Source of the DNA: Lytechinus pictus
Lineage: Eukaryota > Echinodermata > Echinoidea > Temnopleuroida > Toxopneustidae
Length of the DNA: 64,000 nt
Direction: 5' to 3'
Assembly: GCF_037042905.1 (NCBI RefSeq)
Contig: NC_087253.1
Span: forward strand, 4,965,501-5,029,500
Under the pieces are notes generated by a model, which was not told where the DNA came from, did not search any database, and was given only the letters and a program-made list of their open reading frames with translations. This document shows positions 24,271-35,420 of this stretch, piece by piece; position 1 is the first letter of the stretch, and every line of letters starts with the position of its first letter. The position numbers were made by a program, and so were the translations under genes.

Positions 24271-24728
24271 AGACACCTTTCATAATAAATACAGTTTTCA
24301 AAGGTAGTGCTCCTAAATAAGGACCACGTTGGACCATAAAGCATAAAGACATTAACTTCCGTAACGCATTAACTTCCGTAACATTTTTTCTTGAATATGC
24401 TACAAATTTGTGCTTTACTGAATCACTCCGGATCATACAGATATAAATCATTTAAGGTACCCTCCACCTAGGTACCCATAAAAATCATAGCTATTCATCC
24501 TGTTATTATTACACAACCTATTTTCAACATCACTTTGAAAAGAGGGAAAATTGCCAACGAAAACAATTTCCCGATAACTATATACGACATTTAATGCTTT
24601 TGGAATTTCAACTAATTCATACTACAAATGTTGAATATTGGCATCTTCTTTAGAACTTTAAATTTATAATTTCCTTTGCTATATAAGTTATTTCAGTAAT
24701 TGTTACGAAAGTTAATACACTTCTCTGC
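24271..24728. other. Non-coding spacer
   Basis: No gene. A 16-bp phrase 'cattaacttccgtaac' is duplicated near 24353-24382. Confidence 0.5.
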
Positions 24729-24791
24729 AAATGTGAACTAACCCATAGGAAAAATTGTAGATTAGAAACTAAACTGAACATGTAGGTTTAA

Positions 24792-25135
24792 AGAGAAATT
24801 CCAGTATTTGCAGTAAACACTGATTTCATGAGAAAGTCTCTAAAACATAAACTGAACTTTGTGAAATCTTGAAATCTACGCTGAAAAATGTTCACACTGA
24901 AGATCACCAACACAGATAGGCACACGTGGGACAGTGTATTATTATTGCTAAAATAAAGACCCGACGGAAGTGACCGAATCCGCGCTTATTTTGCTTATTT
25001 CTGAGCAATTACACAATTTCTTCCAGAATCCTTTGGCACATATTTTTTATTCATACAAACAGACACTTGGGTGGTCATTATATTAGATTCTGTAAAAAGT
25101 CATTTTTAGATCGTTACCAAAACTGGAATTTATCT
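24792..25135. mobile_element. 344-bp non-autonomous TTAA element (AGAGAAATTCC family), copy 1
   Basis: It starts AGAGAAATTCCAGTATTTG and ends with the complement of AGATAAATTCCAGTTTTGG. TTAA lies at 24788-24791 and 25136-25139. Copy A has a single TTAA at 12658-12661 in the same flanks, which is a true empty site. There is no coding capacity. TTAA duplication is known for piggyBac and Kolobok; the purine-rich 5' termini (AG…CT) fit Kolobok better. A second copy is 56228-56622. Confidence 0.9.
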
Positions 25136-26269
25136 TTAAATGTTCTTAAATTTTTTTGTGCACAATTCATCTTTGTCACACTTACCACTCTAGATATTTC
25201 ATTTTATCAACCACTCATTTGTCAGGTAGAAAAAAAATGTTTTTGTAAGACACTCATTGGGACTATCATTCAAAATTACATTTTTATTACTTTCTTTTGT
25301 ATTAACTGATTTCATTATTATTTATCTAGATATTGCTTGCCAGACGTATGTTTTCTCTCAGTTATCTTGTATTTCTGATCATTTTCCCATCCTGTTTTGG
25401 TTTTTGTCACAGAGAGAAGTAAATAATAAAAATATCACTCATTCAGAGATTTATTTGTGCTTTTTTAAGAGTTTTAATTTGTCTTACCTGGATTTCGTGC
25501 AGAATTAAGAAAGCATAGTCATCACTTTGCCATTTTCTTTTAAATGGATTCCGCCTTATAATGAGAAGTGCCTCTTTTCACTACAAGGAGGAAACCATAG
25601 TAGTAAAAAAAAACGCATAAAATGTGTCATTTTTTTGTTAATGGAAAATTTAGCGCAGCAATTGTCAACGAAGCAAACGCCACGGAGAATCAATATGGAG
25701 TATTTTAATGATATCTCTTCCCTACAACCTAGAATATCTCAGGGGCAAAGTTCACCGGGTGCAAAAAAAAAAAAAAAAAAAACGGAAAACCAAAAGGAAG
25801 TAGGGGCACAGTAATTACATGGTGGACACCGTGCTCGTCTATGGATTAAAAAACCCTCTAATAATCTCCAATGAAAAATGTTAGCTCTTTATAATATTGA
25901 ATCAAGACATTTATTCCATTTCCATCACCATGTACAAAAAAAACCAATCCATGTAAATTTTGGTACATAACAGTTACAGGAGTGCAGGAGGGAATGGGGA
26001 CCGACAAAAAAGAAAGAAAAACAATCGGATGGGCATTTTCCTTTATTATTGAAATAAGTGTGTGTGTGTGTGTGTGTGTGTGTGAGAGGGGGGGGGGGGT
26101 CAATCCCTCCAGCCCCTGAGTTGCATAATACATGACCATTTTGAAAGTAAATTGCACCAAAAAATTTGGTGTAAAAAATGCAAAAGGAAAGGGTATGAGA
26201 GTGTCCACTAAAAAGCAAATCTTGTAGGATGTGATTTCCCTGATATTTGGGAAAATAGCTATCATTTAA

Positions 26270-27205
26270 GGACGTTCCACAGTTAAAGTGAAATCCATGT
26301 CATTTTCACCAAACTTTGCACATAGATACCTTAGAACCTTAATATTCGAAATATGCAAAAATTAACATAGGTCCATGTGCTTGATTTTTTGCTATAGAAC
26401 TTCAAAGTTCACCCAAATTGATGTTCTTAAGAATTGCGCATTCAATAGAATTTGGCATTTTTAGACCGCCCAAGATTGCTACAATGAGTTTAAACCTATG
26501 TTACTCAGTCAAAATACATGAAAAAGTCATCAAATTTCGCAAGAGAGTTAATAATTGTATCGTTAGAATGGACAATATATTTATAGTGCTATTTGTTTGC
26601 AATTTTAAGTTTAACAGCACTGTCAGTTCTTAAAAATGGCGTAAAAGATAACAAAATCCCAATCTAAAAAATGTGAAATTTCAGTAACAAACTACAAAAG
26701 TACAATAAATGCTGCACTTTATTCAAAATCCATGTCATTTTCACCAAAATTTGTAGAGTTGTAGAGGAAGGTATACCTAAGAGGAACAAACATTAAAAAA
26801 TAGGGGTTCATGTGCTTGTTTTTAAACTATCAGTATTTTTATAAGAGCAAATGTGCTTTTTAAAACACCAAAAATGCGCCGAATGCTTTGTATCTATGTG
26901 AAGAAAAAATCAAAACCACTCTACCATTTATTCAAACTCGGGGTAATATTCGTGATTCTTGGCAGCACTGCAGGGTAAAGTATTTTGAAATTGTCGAGAA
27001 TCTTTCTTTGAATGGTTCATGGAATAATTCCATTTTTTAGCTTCATGAAATAACGCATCGGATCTGCAGTTAAAGTGCAGAAGATGAGAAAAATCAGCAC
27101 ATACCCGCAGCTAATTAATCACCTGTTCATCCATTGTGACGTCAGCGCGCAGAGTGTAAACTATGCGCAGATCATAATGCGCACAAACATAACTGTGGAA
27201 CGTCC
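26270..27205. mobile_element. 936-bp non-autonomous TTAA element (GGACGTTCC family)
   Basis: Perfect 16-bp TIRs: ggacgttccacagtta at 26270-26285 and its complement at 27190-27205. TTAA flanks both sides (26266-26269, 27206-27209), and copy A shows the empty site with one TTAA (13784-13787). The interior repeats the phrase 'atccatgtcattttcaccaaa' about 430 bp apart (26292, 26729) but encodes no transposase. Kolobok-like or piggyBac-like mobilisation is inference. Confidence 0.92.
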
Positions 27206-28502
27206 TTAAAGCATAATCAAGGGAAAAACTGCAAAATATAATTTAGGGAGTTTAACATGTGCACGCACCGTTTAGAACGAACTTGTTATCTTTTTTATCT
27301 ACAGAATTACGAACAAATAAATTATACCGGTCGACATGGTTTTAATTCAGACAGTTTAATGTAAAGTTCACTATCTTTTCAACTTCTTTTGTAATGTACT
27401 GTATTTTGAACAAATTAAAAAAAAATCAAATTGAGTGTTTGGATTCGTAAGTCCCTTTTGGTAATGAATAAATATGTGAAGATTATTGTCCGATAGAATA
27501 ATTGGAACTGTTAAATAAGTTGATAAAGACACTATGACATTGGCCGGTATGCTGGTTCAGAGTTTTCAGCCCCTATGATTTGTTTTTTTCTTTGAGCTCA
27601 TGTACTTTTATGACAAAATTTGACTCCTCTTGTTGTGCTGCTCGCAAAAGGAATATGTCGTCAGTATTTATTTACTGGTTCATGATTTCCAGTCCCCATG
27701 TCTTTTTTCTACAAATGTGGCTATTTTGGAGGGGATTTCCACTCTGATTCTCGTCCAGAGCTTCAGTTTTTACTCCATCAAAGTTCTGATCTAATGATAA
27801 TCCTAACACATGACTGACGTGAAACCTTCAAACGGTTGGAATAGCCATGTTCCTCCTTGACATCAATGTAGTCTGCAGGCACAAACCCTTTGGTCTCGTA
27901 ATTTGCATTGTGCATAATGCAGGGTCTGACGTAGTGAGACGAGATTCACTGTGTACTGTGGCTGGCTGACACCAAGTCTTTTGTTTGGAGTCTAGTCTTT
28001 ACTCTAGACCTGTTATTGGTTAAAGTGTCAAATATGAGTCTGTGCTTGTAGACTAGCATCAATGCTGGTTGATCAGGATGAAGAGTTTGCTTTTAGAGGT
28101 CACCAGTCTGGGTCCTTTTCAAACATTTTCTGAAATGCGTAGATATCCTGATTCAATCCAAAGGCTTAGACTATTCCGCATAAATAAATTCATACATTTA
28201 TTTTCAAACCCTCTGGACTTTGATCTGACGATTTATAATATTTATACGATACTGCACACTCGGCACAATATGCGCGAATAATCTAGGGAATAAAGCGAGG
28301 GCCCTTTTTACAGAAATAAATTGTACAATCCACGAAAAAATGCGAATATGTCGTCAGTATTATATTTACTGGTTCAGAATTTCCAGTCCCCATGTCATTT
28401 TCCCCTATAAATGTGGTTATTTTGGAATTTCCACTCTGATTCTCGTCCAGAGCTTTTATACTCTATCAAAGTTCAGATCTAAGGATATTCCTAACACATG
28501 AC

Positions 28503-29480
28503 TGTCAGGAAAGAAATTTAATTATAAATGTGTTTCAGTTAGAGCTCAAACATGTGTTTAAAATATTTACTTGGTCCAGGTTATGGTAGGCCTATAGACA
28601 ATTGTATATGTACATATGTTTTGAATGTTTCAAAAGCAAGCGTTGGAAACGTTTGATACCCCCCCCCTAGAGTATCAGGTGGATGCCATATTTTGTTCAA
28701 GTGTTAAAAATATTTCGTACTAGCTAAGCATCTTCATATAAATAGTTAATACTGTGTTTAAGCATTGAAGAATGTAGATGTACAGATGCACAGGAAGTCT
28801 TTTTTTATTAAGAATGTGTTGCTTTATGCACTCATCTGCTATTGAAATTCTTTGAATTACGTTATAGAAACTTTACAGTTATTCCTAGTAACGGTAGGGT
28901 ATATTAGGAGGTTAGTTTCAGTAATTCAAGGAGAACCACCTAAGCTAGAATAGACTACATATTATATTATAGGCAGTCCAATTTAAAACTGAGGGACTAC
29001 GTCGGTGACGAGATAACGACCCCAGCTGCCTCCGGTTCTCCACCGACATGATTGGTCAAAATTCATGTCATCATTGGGGGCTCGATCTCGTCCAATAATC
29101 CGTTGAAGCCACATCTTTGATCTGAGGGCTACTCATCGAGGGGCAACACAGTCTGCGGAGGCCGAGGCCGAGTGGAAGAGACATCGCTAGCTGCGGAGGC
29201 CAGGAACTGGACCGACCACCAGGGCCGAGTGGGGCATGTCAGGCCAGATGAGATGATGGGGGCTAGAGTCAACGATTACCGTTAAGTTAAGTTGTATTTT
29301 GTTATCTGTGTATATTTTCATGTACAAATTATTGTAAAACCATCAAAAGAGAACATCAGAAAGATTGAAGAGATATGATTAAATCTTTTTATAACTGTAA
29401 TAATCAGTTTTACGTATTCCTTATTTGGTGTCAAGCAGCAGTAGGTAAATAAATTAAAAAAAGTCACTTCCCACGTGACA
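28503..29480. mobile_element. 978-bp solo LTR
   Basis: It begins TGTCAGG and ends CGTGACA, the TG…CA rule with inverted TGTCA/TGACA ends. ATGAC is duplicated on both sides (28498-28502 and 29481-29485). The unoccupied sequence is present in copies A and B ('catgactgatgtg', 'catgactgacgtg'). There is no coding region or second LTR, so it is a recombination product of an LTR retrotransposon. A 5-bp duplication fits Ty3/Gypsy or BEL-type integrases. AATAAA occurs near 29450. Orientation is not determined. Confidence 0.87.
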
Positions 29481-29643
29481 ATGACTGATGTGAAACTTTC
29501 AAACGGATGGAATAGCCATGTTCCTCCTTGACATCAATGTAGTCTGCAGGCACAGACCCTGGGTTTTCGCAATTTGCATAGTGCATAATGCAGGGTCTGA
29601 AGTAGTGAGACTAGATTCACTATGTACTGTAGCTGGCTGACAC

Positions 29644-29992
29644 AATGGCCCGTATTCTAATGTCGGGTTTAACTTTAACTCAGGTTTAAAGTTGTGGTTT
29701 AAGTATAGATAGCCAATTGTTACAAAAATCACTTACAGTAGAGATATCATACTTCAGCTCATTTGGCTCTCCAACCATTCGTAATTGCCTAGGAAGTATA
29801 CATAGATAATTGTCTTCACCATCGACGAATCAGGAAAGGGCGCAGTAAACATAAGAAACACACAACTTAATAAATATTTTGATACTTTTGGCTTTTTGGC
29901 CCATACTTCAACCACAATAAACAGATCTAGAGTAAAGACTAGACTCCAATTTTAAACCTGAGTTTGAATTAAACCCGACTTCAGAATACGGG
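29644..29992. mobile_element. MITE with 'cgtattct…agaatacg' TIRs, copy 2
   Basis: Same family as 9700-9976: it opens 'ggcccgtattct' and closes 'cttcagaatacggg'. It is inserted into the copy C segment between 'gctgacaca' and 'agtcttttg', which are contiguous in copy B near 27963-27990. It carries an extra internal block matching the flanking host sequence in reverse (see 29921-30035). Confidence 0.85.
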
Positions 29993-30035
29993 AAAGAGTC
30001 TTTTGTTTGGAGTCTAGTCTTTACTCTAGATCTGT
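29921..30035. repeat. 29-bp perfect inverted repeat across MITE boundary
   Basis: 29921-29949 and 30007-30035 are exact reverse complements. The left arm lies inside the MITE and the right arm in the host segment, which also exists as a single arm in copy B near 27990-28018. Confidence 0.9.
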
Positions 30036-30425
30036 TATTGGTTAAAGTGTCAAATCTGAGTCTGTGCTTGCAGACTAGTATCAATGCTGGTTGATCAGGA
30101 TGAATAGTTTGAGGTCACCAGTCTGGGTCCTTTCCAAATATTTTCTGAAATGCGTAGATATCCTGATTCAATCCAAAGGCTTAGATTATTCCGCATAAAT
30201 AAATTCATACATTTGTTTTCAAACCCTCTGGACTTTGATCTGACGATTTATAATATTTATACGATACTGCACACTCGGCACAATATGCGCGAATAATCTA
30301 GGGAATAAAGCGAGGGCCCTTTGTACAGAAATAAATAGTACAATCCACGAAAAAATATTTTCATGGCTGAGTGCTTAGCTTTACAAAATAATGTCAACCA
30401 GTGTAGGTCTGTCACATCTTTCAGA

Positions 30426-31369
30426 TTGTGAAGTCAAACATTTATCCCATTTGTTTATAACAAACAATATAACAACAATATCAAGTTTTGTACAGAGAAA
30501 CTCTTTCTGACCTATCACAGTTTAGTGCTTTCTTAGATAAACTGTGTTTTTCCAGACAGGGGTAATGAATTTTTATCCCTCCCTTGACGTTGTATCAAGG
30601 ACAAAGACTCCTACAGTAGGAGAAAAGACCCTGGCCTATTTGAGCCATGGCATTATAGACTTGTAGCCATATGAACGTTATTCCTGGCATGTGAAATGGG
30701 TTACTGTATATACTATCAGGAATTTCAGATGCCTACTTTAATCTTTTCATGTACACACCTATGATGTAGAAATAATATTATTCAACTGTGACAATTGCTT
30801 CGTCACACCAAGTAAGGGGATTCGTAATATGAGATAGCTTGTTATTTGATCAAATCCTTTTATTGTGGGCTGCAAAGGTTTTGATGCCTTTGAAGGACAT
30901 GAATTCCTCTGTTAGAATTAATATTGTCCTGTCAAGCACACAATTTGACTTGTTCAAGGAATCAATGTCCCCTATACAATATGATTCATGTGTTTCAAAT
31001 GCACCATACCCTTTGTTGCACATAATAAAAGGATATGAATACATTACAAGCTCTTCCATTAATAATGAATATTGGATTTGATTTATTGTTTTCTTCTGCA
31101 TCCATAACATTCGTATGAAACATTTTCCAAAACATAATAAACATAATATGTTAGCATTTTTGGCATGAATCACAAATAAAGTGTACCAAAAAATAATTCC
31201 AGACAAAAATGATTAACTATCAAATTATCATATGATTATGATATTCACAATATATCATTGCTTAGGATGACATTTTTTCTTACTTAAAGAATATTCAATG
31301 CTAAAAGATAACATATTTAAATGAAACAAGGAGGTTTGTGAGCCATAAGTCTCTCCTGATTTCGTGATA
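30426..31369. other. Non-coding stretch, no recognised gene
   Basis: Overlapping short frames on both strands (30839-31081 plus, 30850-31206 minus) have no domain, and neither has splice signals I can support. Confidence 0.45.
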
Positions 31370-31635
31370 ATTAAAATATGCAATATAATCTTTTGACCCA
31401 TAGACAACCTTTGACACCATCATCTTGATACACATGTATTATTTTACCCAAGGATCATACGTGCCAAGTATGAACATGATTGATGCAGAAATAAAGAAAT
31501 CAGATCAAGTTGAACAAAAACTTCAAAAAAGGATGGACAGGACCACATATCATTTGACTTTTTAACCCCTAGACGACCTTCGACCTCGTCATCCTCATAG
31601 ACAGATTATATCCAGTGATAATATTTGCCAAGTAT
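31370..31635. repeat. Host dispersed repeat, left part
   Basis: Two imperfect units with 'gacctt(t/c)gac(a/c)' and 'gccaagtatgaacat' phrases. The second unit is split by the LINE at 31636-34546 and resumes at 34547 with 'aagtatgaacataattgatg'. Confidence 0.75.
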
Positions 31636-31710
31636 AATAATAATAATAATAATAATGAGACTTGTAAAGCGCCAAATCCACTCTGTAGAGTGCTCAAGGC
31701 GCATAAAGAG

Positions 31711-33562
31711 CTAAGAGTTAAATAGCAAAGTTTTTAGAAGATTTTTAAAAGTTTCGACAGAGGTAAAAAATGTTATGTCTTCAGGAAGGCTATTCCACAA
31801 AGTGGGGCATGCAAAAGCAAATGATCTTTCCCCCAAGTTCTTGAAACTTTCGGAATGACAAGGAAGCCAGAGGTGGATGGGCGCAAAGATCTGCCTGGTC
31901 TGTAGTGATTAGTAAATGAAAGACTGTATTGTGGTGCTGATCCACGAATACTATGGAAGGCAAGCAACAAAATCTTAAAAATAATCCGGTTTTTGATAGG
32001 GAGCCAGTGCAGCGAATACAAGATGGGGGTAATATGTGAGTGTTTACTTGATAAGGTGACAATGCGAGCGGCTGCATTCTGAAGCTTCTGAAGCTTATGT
32101 AACTGAGCCTGCGGTAAATTAAACAAAAGGGCATTACAAAAATCAAGGCGGGAGGAAATCAAGGCATGTACTATCTTTTCGGTCGCAGACTTAGATAAAT
32201 ATTTCCGGATAAATCCTAGATTGCGAAGATGATACCGAACTGATTTGCAGGTATTTGAAATTTGGGAAGACATTGCCATATGTGAATCAAAAGTTACTCC
32301 AACATTACGGCAAGTTTGAGACAAATGAATTGTGTGGCCAGAAAATGAAAAGGAATTGACATCAATTTTGTTGAGCTGCACTTTAGAGCCAAACAAAAGA
32401 AATTCGCACTTATCTAAGTTTAGTTTCAATGAATGGGTTTGCATCCGGTCGTGAACATCAATCATACATGATTGAAGACGACGAATAGCATTATCAGCTG
32501 CTTGCTGAGTTGAATCAAAAGAAATAATAAGTTGAATGTCATCCGCGTAAATATGGTAGTCAATTCCGTGACCGAGCATCACTTGCCGCAATCCAATCAT
32601 GTAAATTGAGAAAAGGGTCGGTCCGCCCACAGAGCCCTGCGATACGCCATGGGTCAGAGGTGAATCAGCTGATTGAAAGCCATTTATACATACAATATGT
32701 GAATGGGAAGAAAGATAGGATTCAAACCACTTGAATGCTTCACCTCTGACACCAAACGAACTTAAAGTATTCAGCATAATAGTATGGTTTACTGTGTCAA
32801 AGGCGGAGGATAGATCGAGTAAGAGTAAAGCAGTCACACGCCCTCTGTCCATCTCTTGGAGGATATGATTTGAGGTGCTCACAAGAAGGTTTTCCACACT
32901 GTGGTGTGGTCTGTAGGCAGATTGAAATGGGTCGAACAGATTATTGTCGTGAAAGTATTCAGTAAGACGAGAGAAAGCAACCCTTTCAAGGACTTTGAAG
33001 AGGAAGGGTAAGTTAGAAACCGGTCGGTAATTTTGGAGAGAATCGGGATCAAGAGAGGGTTTCTTTAACAGTGGTGTAACATGAGCGCATTTCAGAGAGG
33101 ACGGGACATGCGACTGCTCTAAGTTAACAAGGTAAGAAAGAATAGGAGCGAACGTGGATGAACAATCCTTTAGTGACTTAGCAGGTATAGGGTCCAATTG
33201 ACATGACTTGGGAGGAGATTTTCGAAATAAAGACAGAATCTCATCAGGAGAGGTAGGGCGTAAGATGTCCAAAGTAGAAGAGGTGGAAGAATGTAGACGT
33301 GTGAGGTCAGGAGTTAGACTGTTGCAAATCCCTTGAACTTTAGTTTTTAAGAAATGTGAGAATTTACAGGCAAATTCGTGGCTATCTGTATTATTTGGTA
33401 GAGGTGAGGATTGACGACGATTGAGGAGTCTGTGAGCCAAAGAGAAGAGTTGTTTTGAGTCATCTTTGCACTCCTCAACAAGACCTACGAGGTAATATCG
33501 CTTCGACCTCTTGACAAGAGAGTTAACAAGGTCGCGCTGAAATCAGAAAGGATCCCTGTCAA
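31711..33562 (-). pseudogene. LINE reverse transcriptase, frameshifted
   Basis: The main frame is 33440-31773 (555 codons), offset from the endonuclease frame by a shift between 33563 and 33440. Motifs are 'NYRPVSNLPF', 'LLDLSSAFDTVNH' (palm A Asp), 'GVSQGSVGGPTLF' (motif B, altered from GVPQGSVLGP), 'YADDIQL' (palm C) and 'LHWLPIKNRI'. Another single-base shift near 31850 sends the last ~45 codons ('PTLWNSLPEDIT') into the next frame, ending with TAG at 31711-31713. The role is target-primed reverse transcription. This copy is dead. Confidence 0.92.
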
Positions 33563-34546
33563 TCAGTAGTCCACTTTTCCGCCACTTCGTTTCCAGGCTT
33601 CGTCGAATACGCTTCTGTAAAGTGATGTCTGAGCTGTACCACGGACAGTGCTAGACGTTGGTAGAGCGTGGATGTTGAGAAGCTTCTCAAGCTCACTGTT
33701 GTAGCGAAGAACAGCGGTATCGACGTTGTCTGTAGAAGAAAGGATAATGCTGCTATCAGCCACACTCTGGGCAAAAGTTACTCTATCTATGTCTCGGATG
33801 TTGCGGGAGATAAATGTTGATCGAGTCCGACTGGGCTTGCTGAAACCAATCCTCCAAACAACTGCAGAGTGATCTGAGATGCCCGGAACAATTTTCGGTT
33901 TAGAACACAGAGATCGGTCATCTGAGTCCCGCACTATTACAACATAAAGTAGGTGACCTTTATCGTGGGTTGGAGAACTGACAAGCTGAGACATGGTGTG
34001 ACTACTGAGAAGAGTGTCAAACCTCTGCGTGTAAGATGAAGAAGCATTGTCGAGATGTATGTTTAAATCGCCAGTAATAATCAATGGAGTAGTTCTATAC
34101 ATGCTGCCATCAAGAAAGTCTGAAAATTCTTTCAAAAATCTGGAAAAGCTCTGACCGCTCGGTGGCCTGTAGATTACCGCGACGTCGATGCAACCGGAGT
34201 CGCTGGAGATGGTGCCACACATACATTCAAAACTGTCGTACCTATACGTAGGTTAAATGGTGACTTGTAGATTATCCTTGTAGAGGAAGGCCACTCCGCC
34301 ACCGCGCCCGGAGGCTCTAGGACAATGTTCGAATCTATAAGAACTTGGGCGAAGATCAGCTATTACTGCATCATCATCGGGTGAGGGCCATGTCTCACAT
34401 ATACAGACAAAATCTAGGTTATGATCGGGGTTATGATCTAACACAAAATCTTGGAAAGTTGTAGACTTATTGCGTAGGGAGCGAGAATTGAGAGGACCAA
34501 ACTTTAAATGCTCCTTAAAACGGTCACTTCCACCCCTACTCCCACG
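33563..34546 (-). pseudogene. LINE apurinic-type endonuclease, broken
   Basis: The frame runs from 34546 to 33563 and is continuous except for one in-frame TAA at 34253-34255. Visible motifs in order are 'LNSRSLRNK' (N-terminal Asn strand), 'FVCICETW' (catalytic Glu), 'GGGVAFLYKD', 'VIYRPPS', 'GDLNIHLD' (Asp/Asn) and 'ISDHSAVVW' (Asp-His). It would nick target DNA to prime reverse transcription. The stop and a later frameshift into the RT frame make it non-functional. No start codon belongs to the element because it is truncated. Confidence 0.9.
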
Positions 34547-34552
34547 AAGTAT

Positions 34553-35095
34553 GAACATAATTGATGTAGAAATAAAGATATATAGCAGCAAATTGAATAA
34601 AAACTTGCAAGAAGTCTGATAATCAATGATTTTCTGGCATGCAAGCCTTTTTTAACCCCTTGCAAAGACGTCTTGTTTTCGCTCAAGCATAAACGGAACT
34701 CATTTCTTTAAAAAGCATTTGAAAGATAAGACGTCAGAGCATCTATTAACATCAAAATATAGACATCATAATTTGTAACAATTTTGATAGACTTGTCTAA
34801 ACTGTCCCGTTTTTTATACGCACTGCATACGTACACTAGCTACATGATGTATATGGTACCGGCAGTTAAACCAATAGCTTCATGGTACAACGATGAACAA
34901 GACATATTTTCTAAATTGTGGACGGTTAAAGTTCACATAATTAATTACAAATTCCTGGAGACACTGAATAAAGGTTGTTTTTTAGCGTAATTATGTAAGG
35001 TTTTTTTTCTGATAGCAGAAGGGATAGGTACTTAGAGAGTGATGTAGGCTTTTAGGTAAAACAAATCAACTAACATGATAGTTGGCATGAACGAT
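34553..35095. other. Right half of host repeat and non-coding spacer
   Basis: 34547-34680 continues the repeat seen at 31457-31635. The rest to 35095 shows no gene. Confidence 0.6.
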
Positions 35096-35420
35096 GGTGC
35101 GATAGCTCAGTCGGTAGAGCGAGGGTTTCGGATTCCGGTGACCCGGGTTTAATTCCCAAATGCCTTTGGTAAGGCATTTATCCTCATTACTAGGTCCCTC
35201 GGAGAGGACCTTAAGCCGTTTGTCCCCTGGTTGCTTGCTCGCATGCATTCGTGCTTTCTTAGCAGTAAAAAAAAAAAAAACTCGGTATGACTGGGTCTGT
35301 ATCGGCATCATCATTGATTACAGCCGAATTATCATGTGCTGGGGTACTGCACTTCTAGCATGTGTAGCAAATGTCAATTCAGAGCAGACTGTTTTGAAAT
35401 TGAAAAAAAAATTATGAGAC
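35096..35420 (+). mobile_element. tRNA-derived SINE
   Basis: The head has an A box, tagctcagtcgg (35103-35114), and a B-box-like ggtttaattcc (35146-35156). A body with 'ggaccttaagccgtttg' and 'tgctttcttagcag' follows, then A-rich segments at about 35267-35280 and 35401-35412. The non-pairing acceptor and the long tail rule out a functional tRNA gene. Mobilisation would depend on a partner LINE. Confidence 0.8.

Larger units (their letters stand above)
24729..28340. repeat. Segmental duplication, copy B
   Basis: Collinear with copy A (12572-14975) but longer by two insertions, 24792-25135 and 26270-27205. It includes the GT/G microsatellite at about 26055-26098. Small indels disrupt every frame shared with copy A. 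Confidence 0.88.
28341..30425. repeat. Segmental duplication, copy C (partial)
   Basis: 28341-28502 repeats 27655-27815. It is interrupted by the solo LTR, then continues at 29481-30425 in line with 27812-28330. It is a head-to-tail partial duplicate of copy B, further interrupted by the MITE at 29644-29992. Confidence 0.85.
31636..34546 (-). mobile_element. 5'-truncated L2/CR1-like LINE with TSD AAGTAT
   Basis: The element lies on the minus strand, its 5' end at 34546 and its ATT-repeat tail at 31636-31656. AAGTAT is present at 31630-31635 and 34547-34552. It lacks ORF1 and the start of the endonuclease. The 3' end ('gcgccttgagcactctac…', then TTA repeats) is the same as the orphan tail at 12236-12305. 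The YADD palm and the C-terminal motif 'LHWLPIKNRI' place it in the L2/CR1 group by family knowledge. Confidence 0.92.

Noticed and set aside
24788-27209. Firm assignment of the TTAA elements to piggyBac
   Set aside because: TTAA is shared with Kolobok, and the AG/GG termini do not match the usual piggyBac ends, so the superfamily is left open.
29074-29093. Primer-binding-site-like 'ttgggggctcg' inside the solo LTR
   Set aside because: It resembles a tRNA-Pro primer site, but it is not next to an LTR boundary and the flanking duplication shows the LTR ends at 29480.
35096-35170. Functional tRNA gene
   Set aside because: A and B boxes are present, but the stems do not pair and the sequence continues into a SINE body with A-rich tail.
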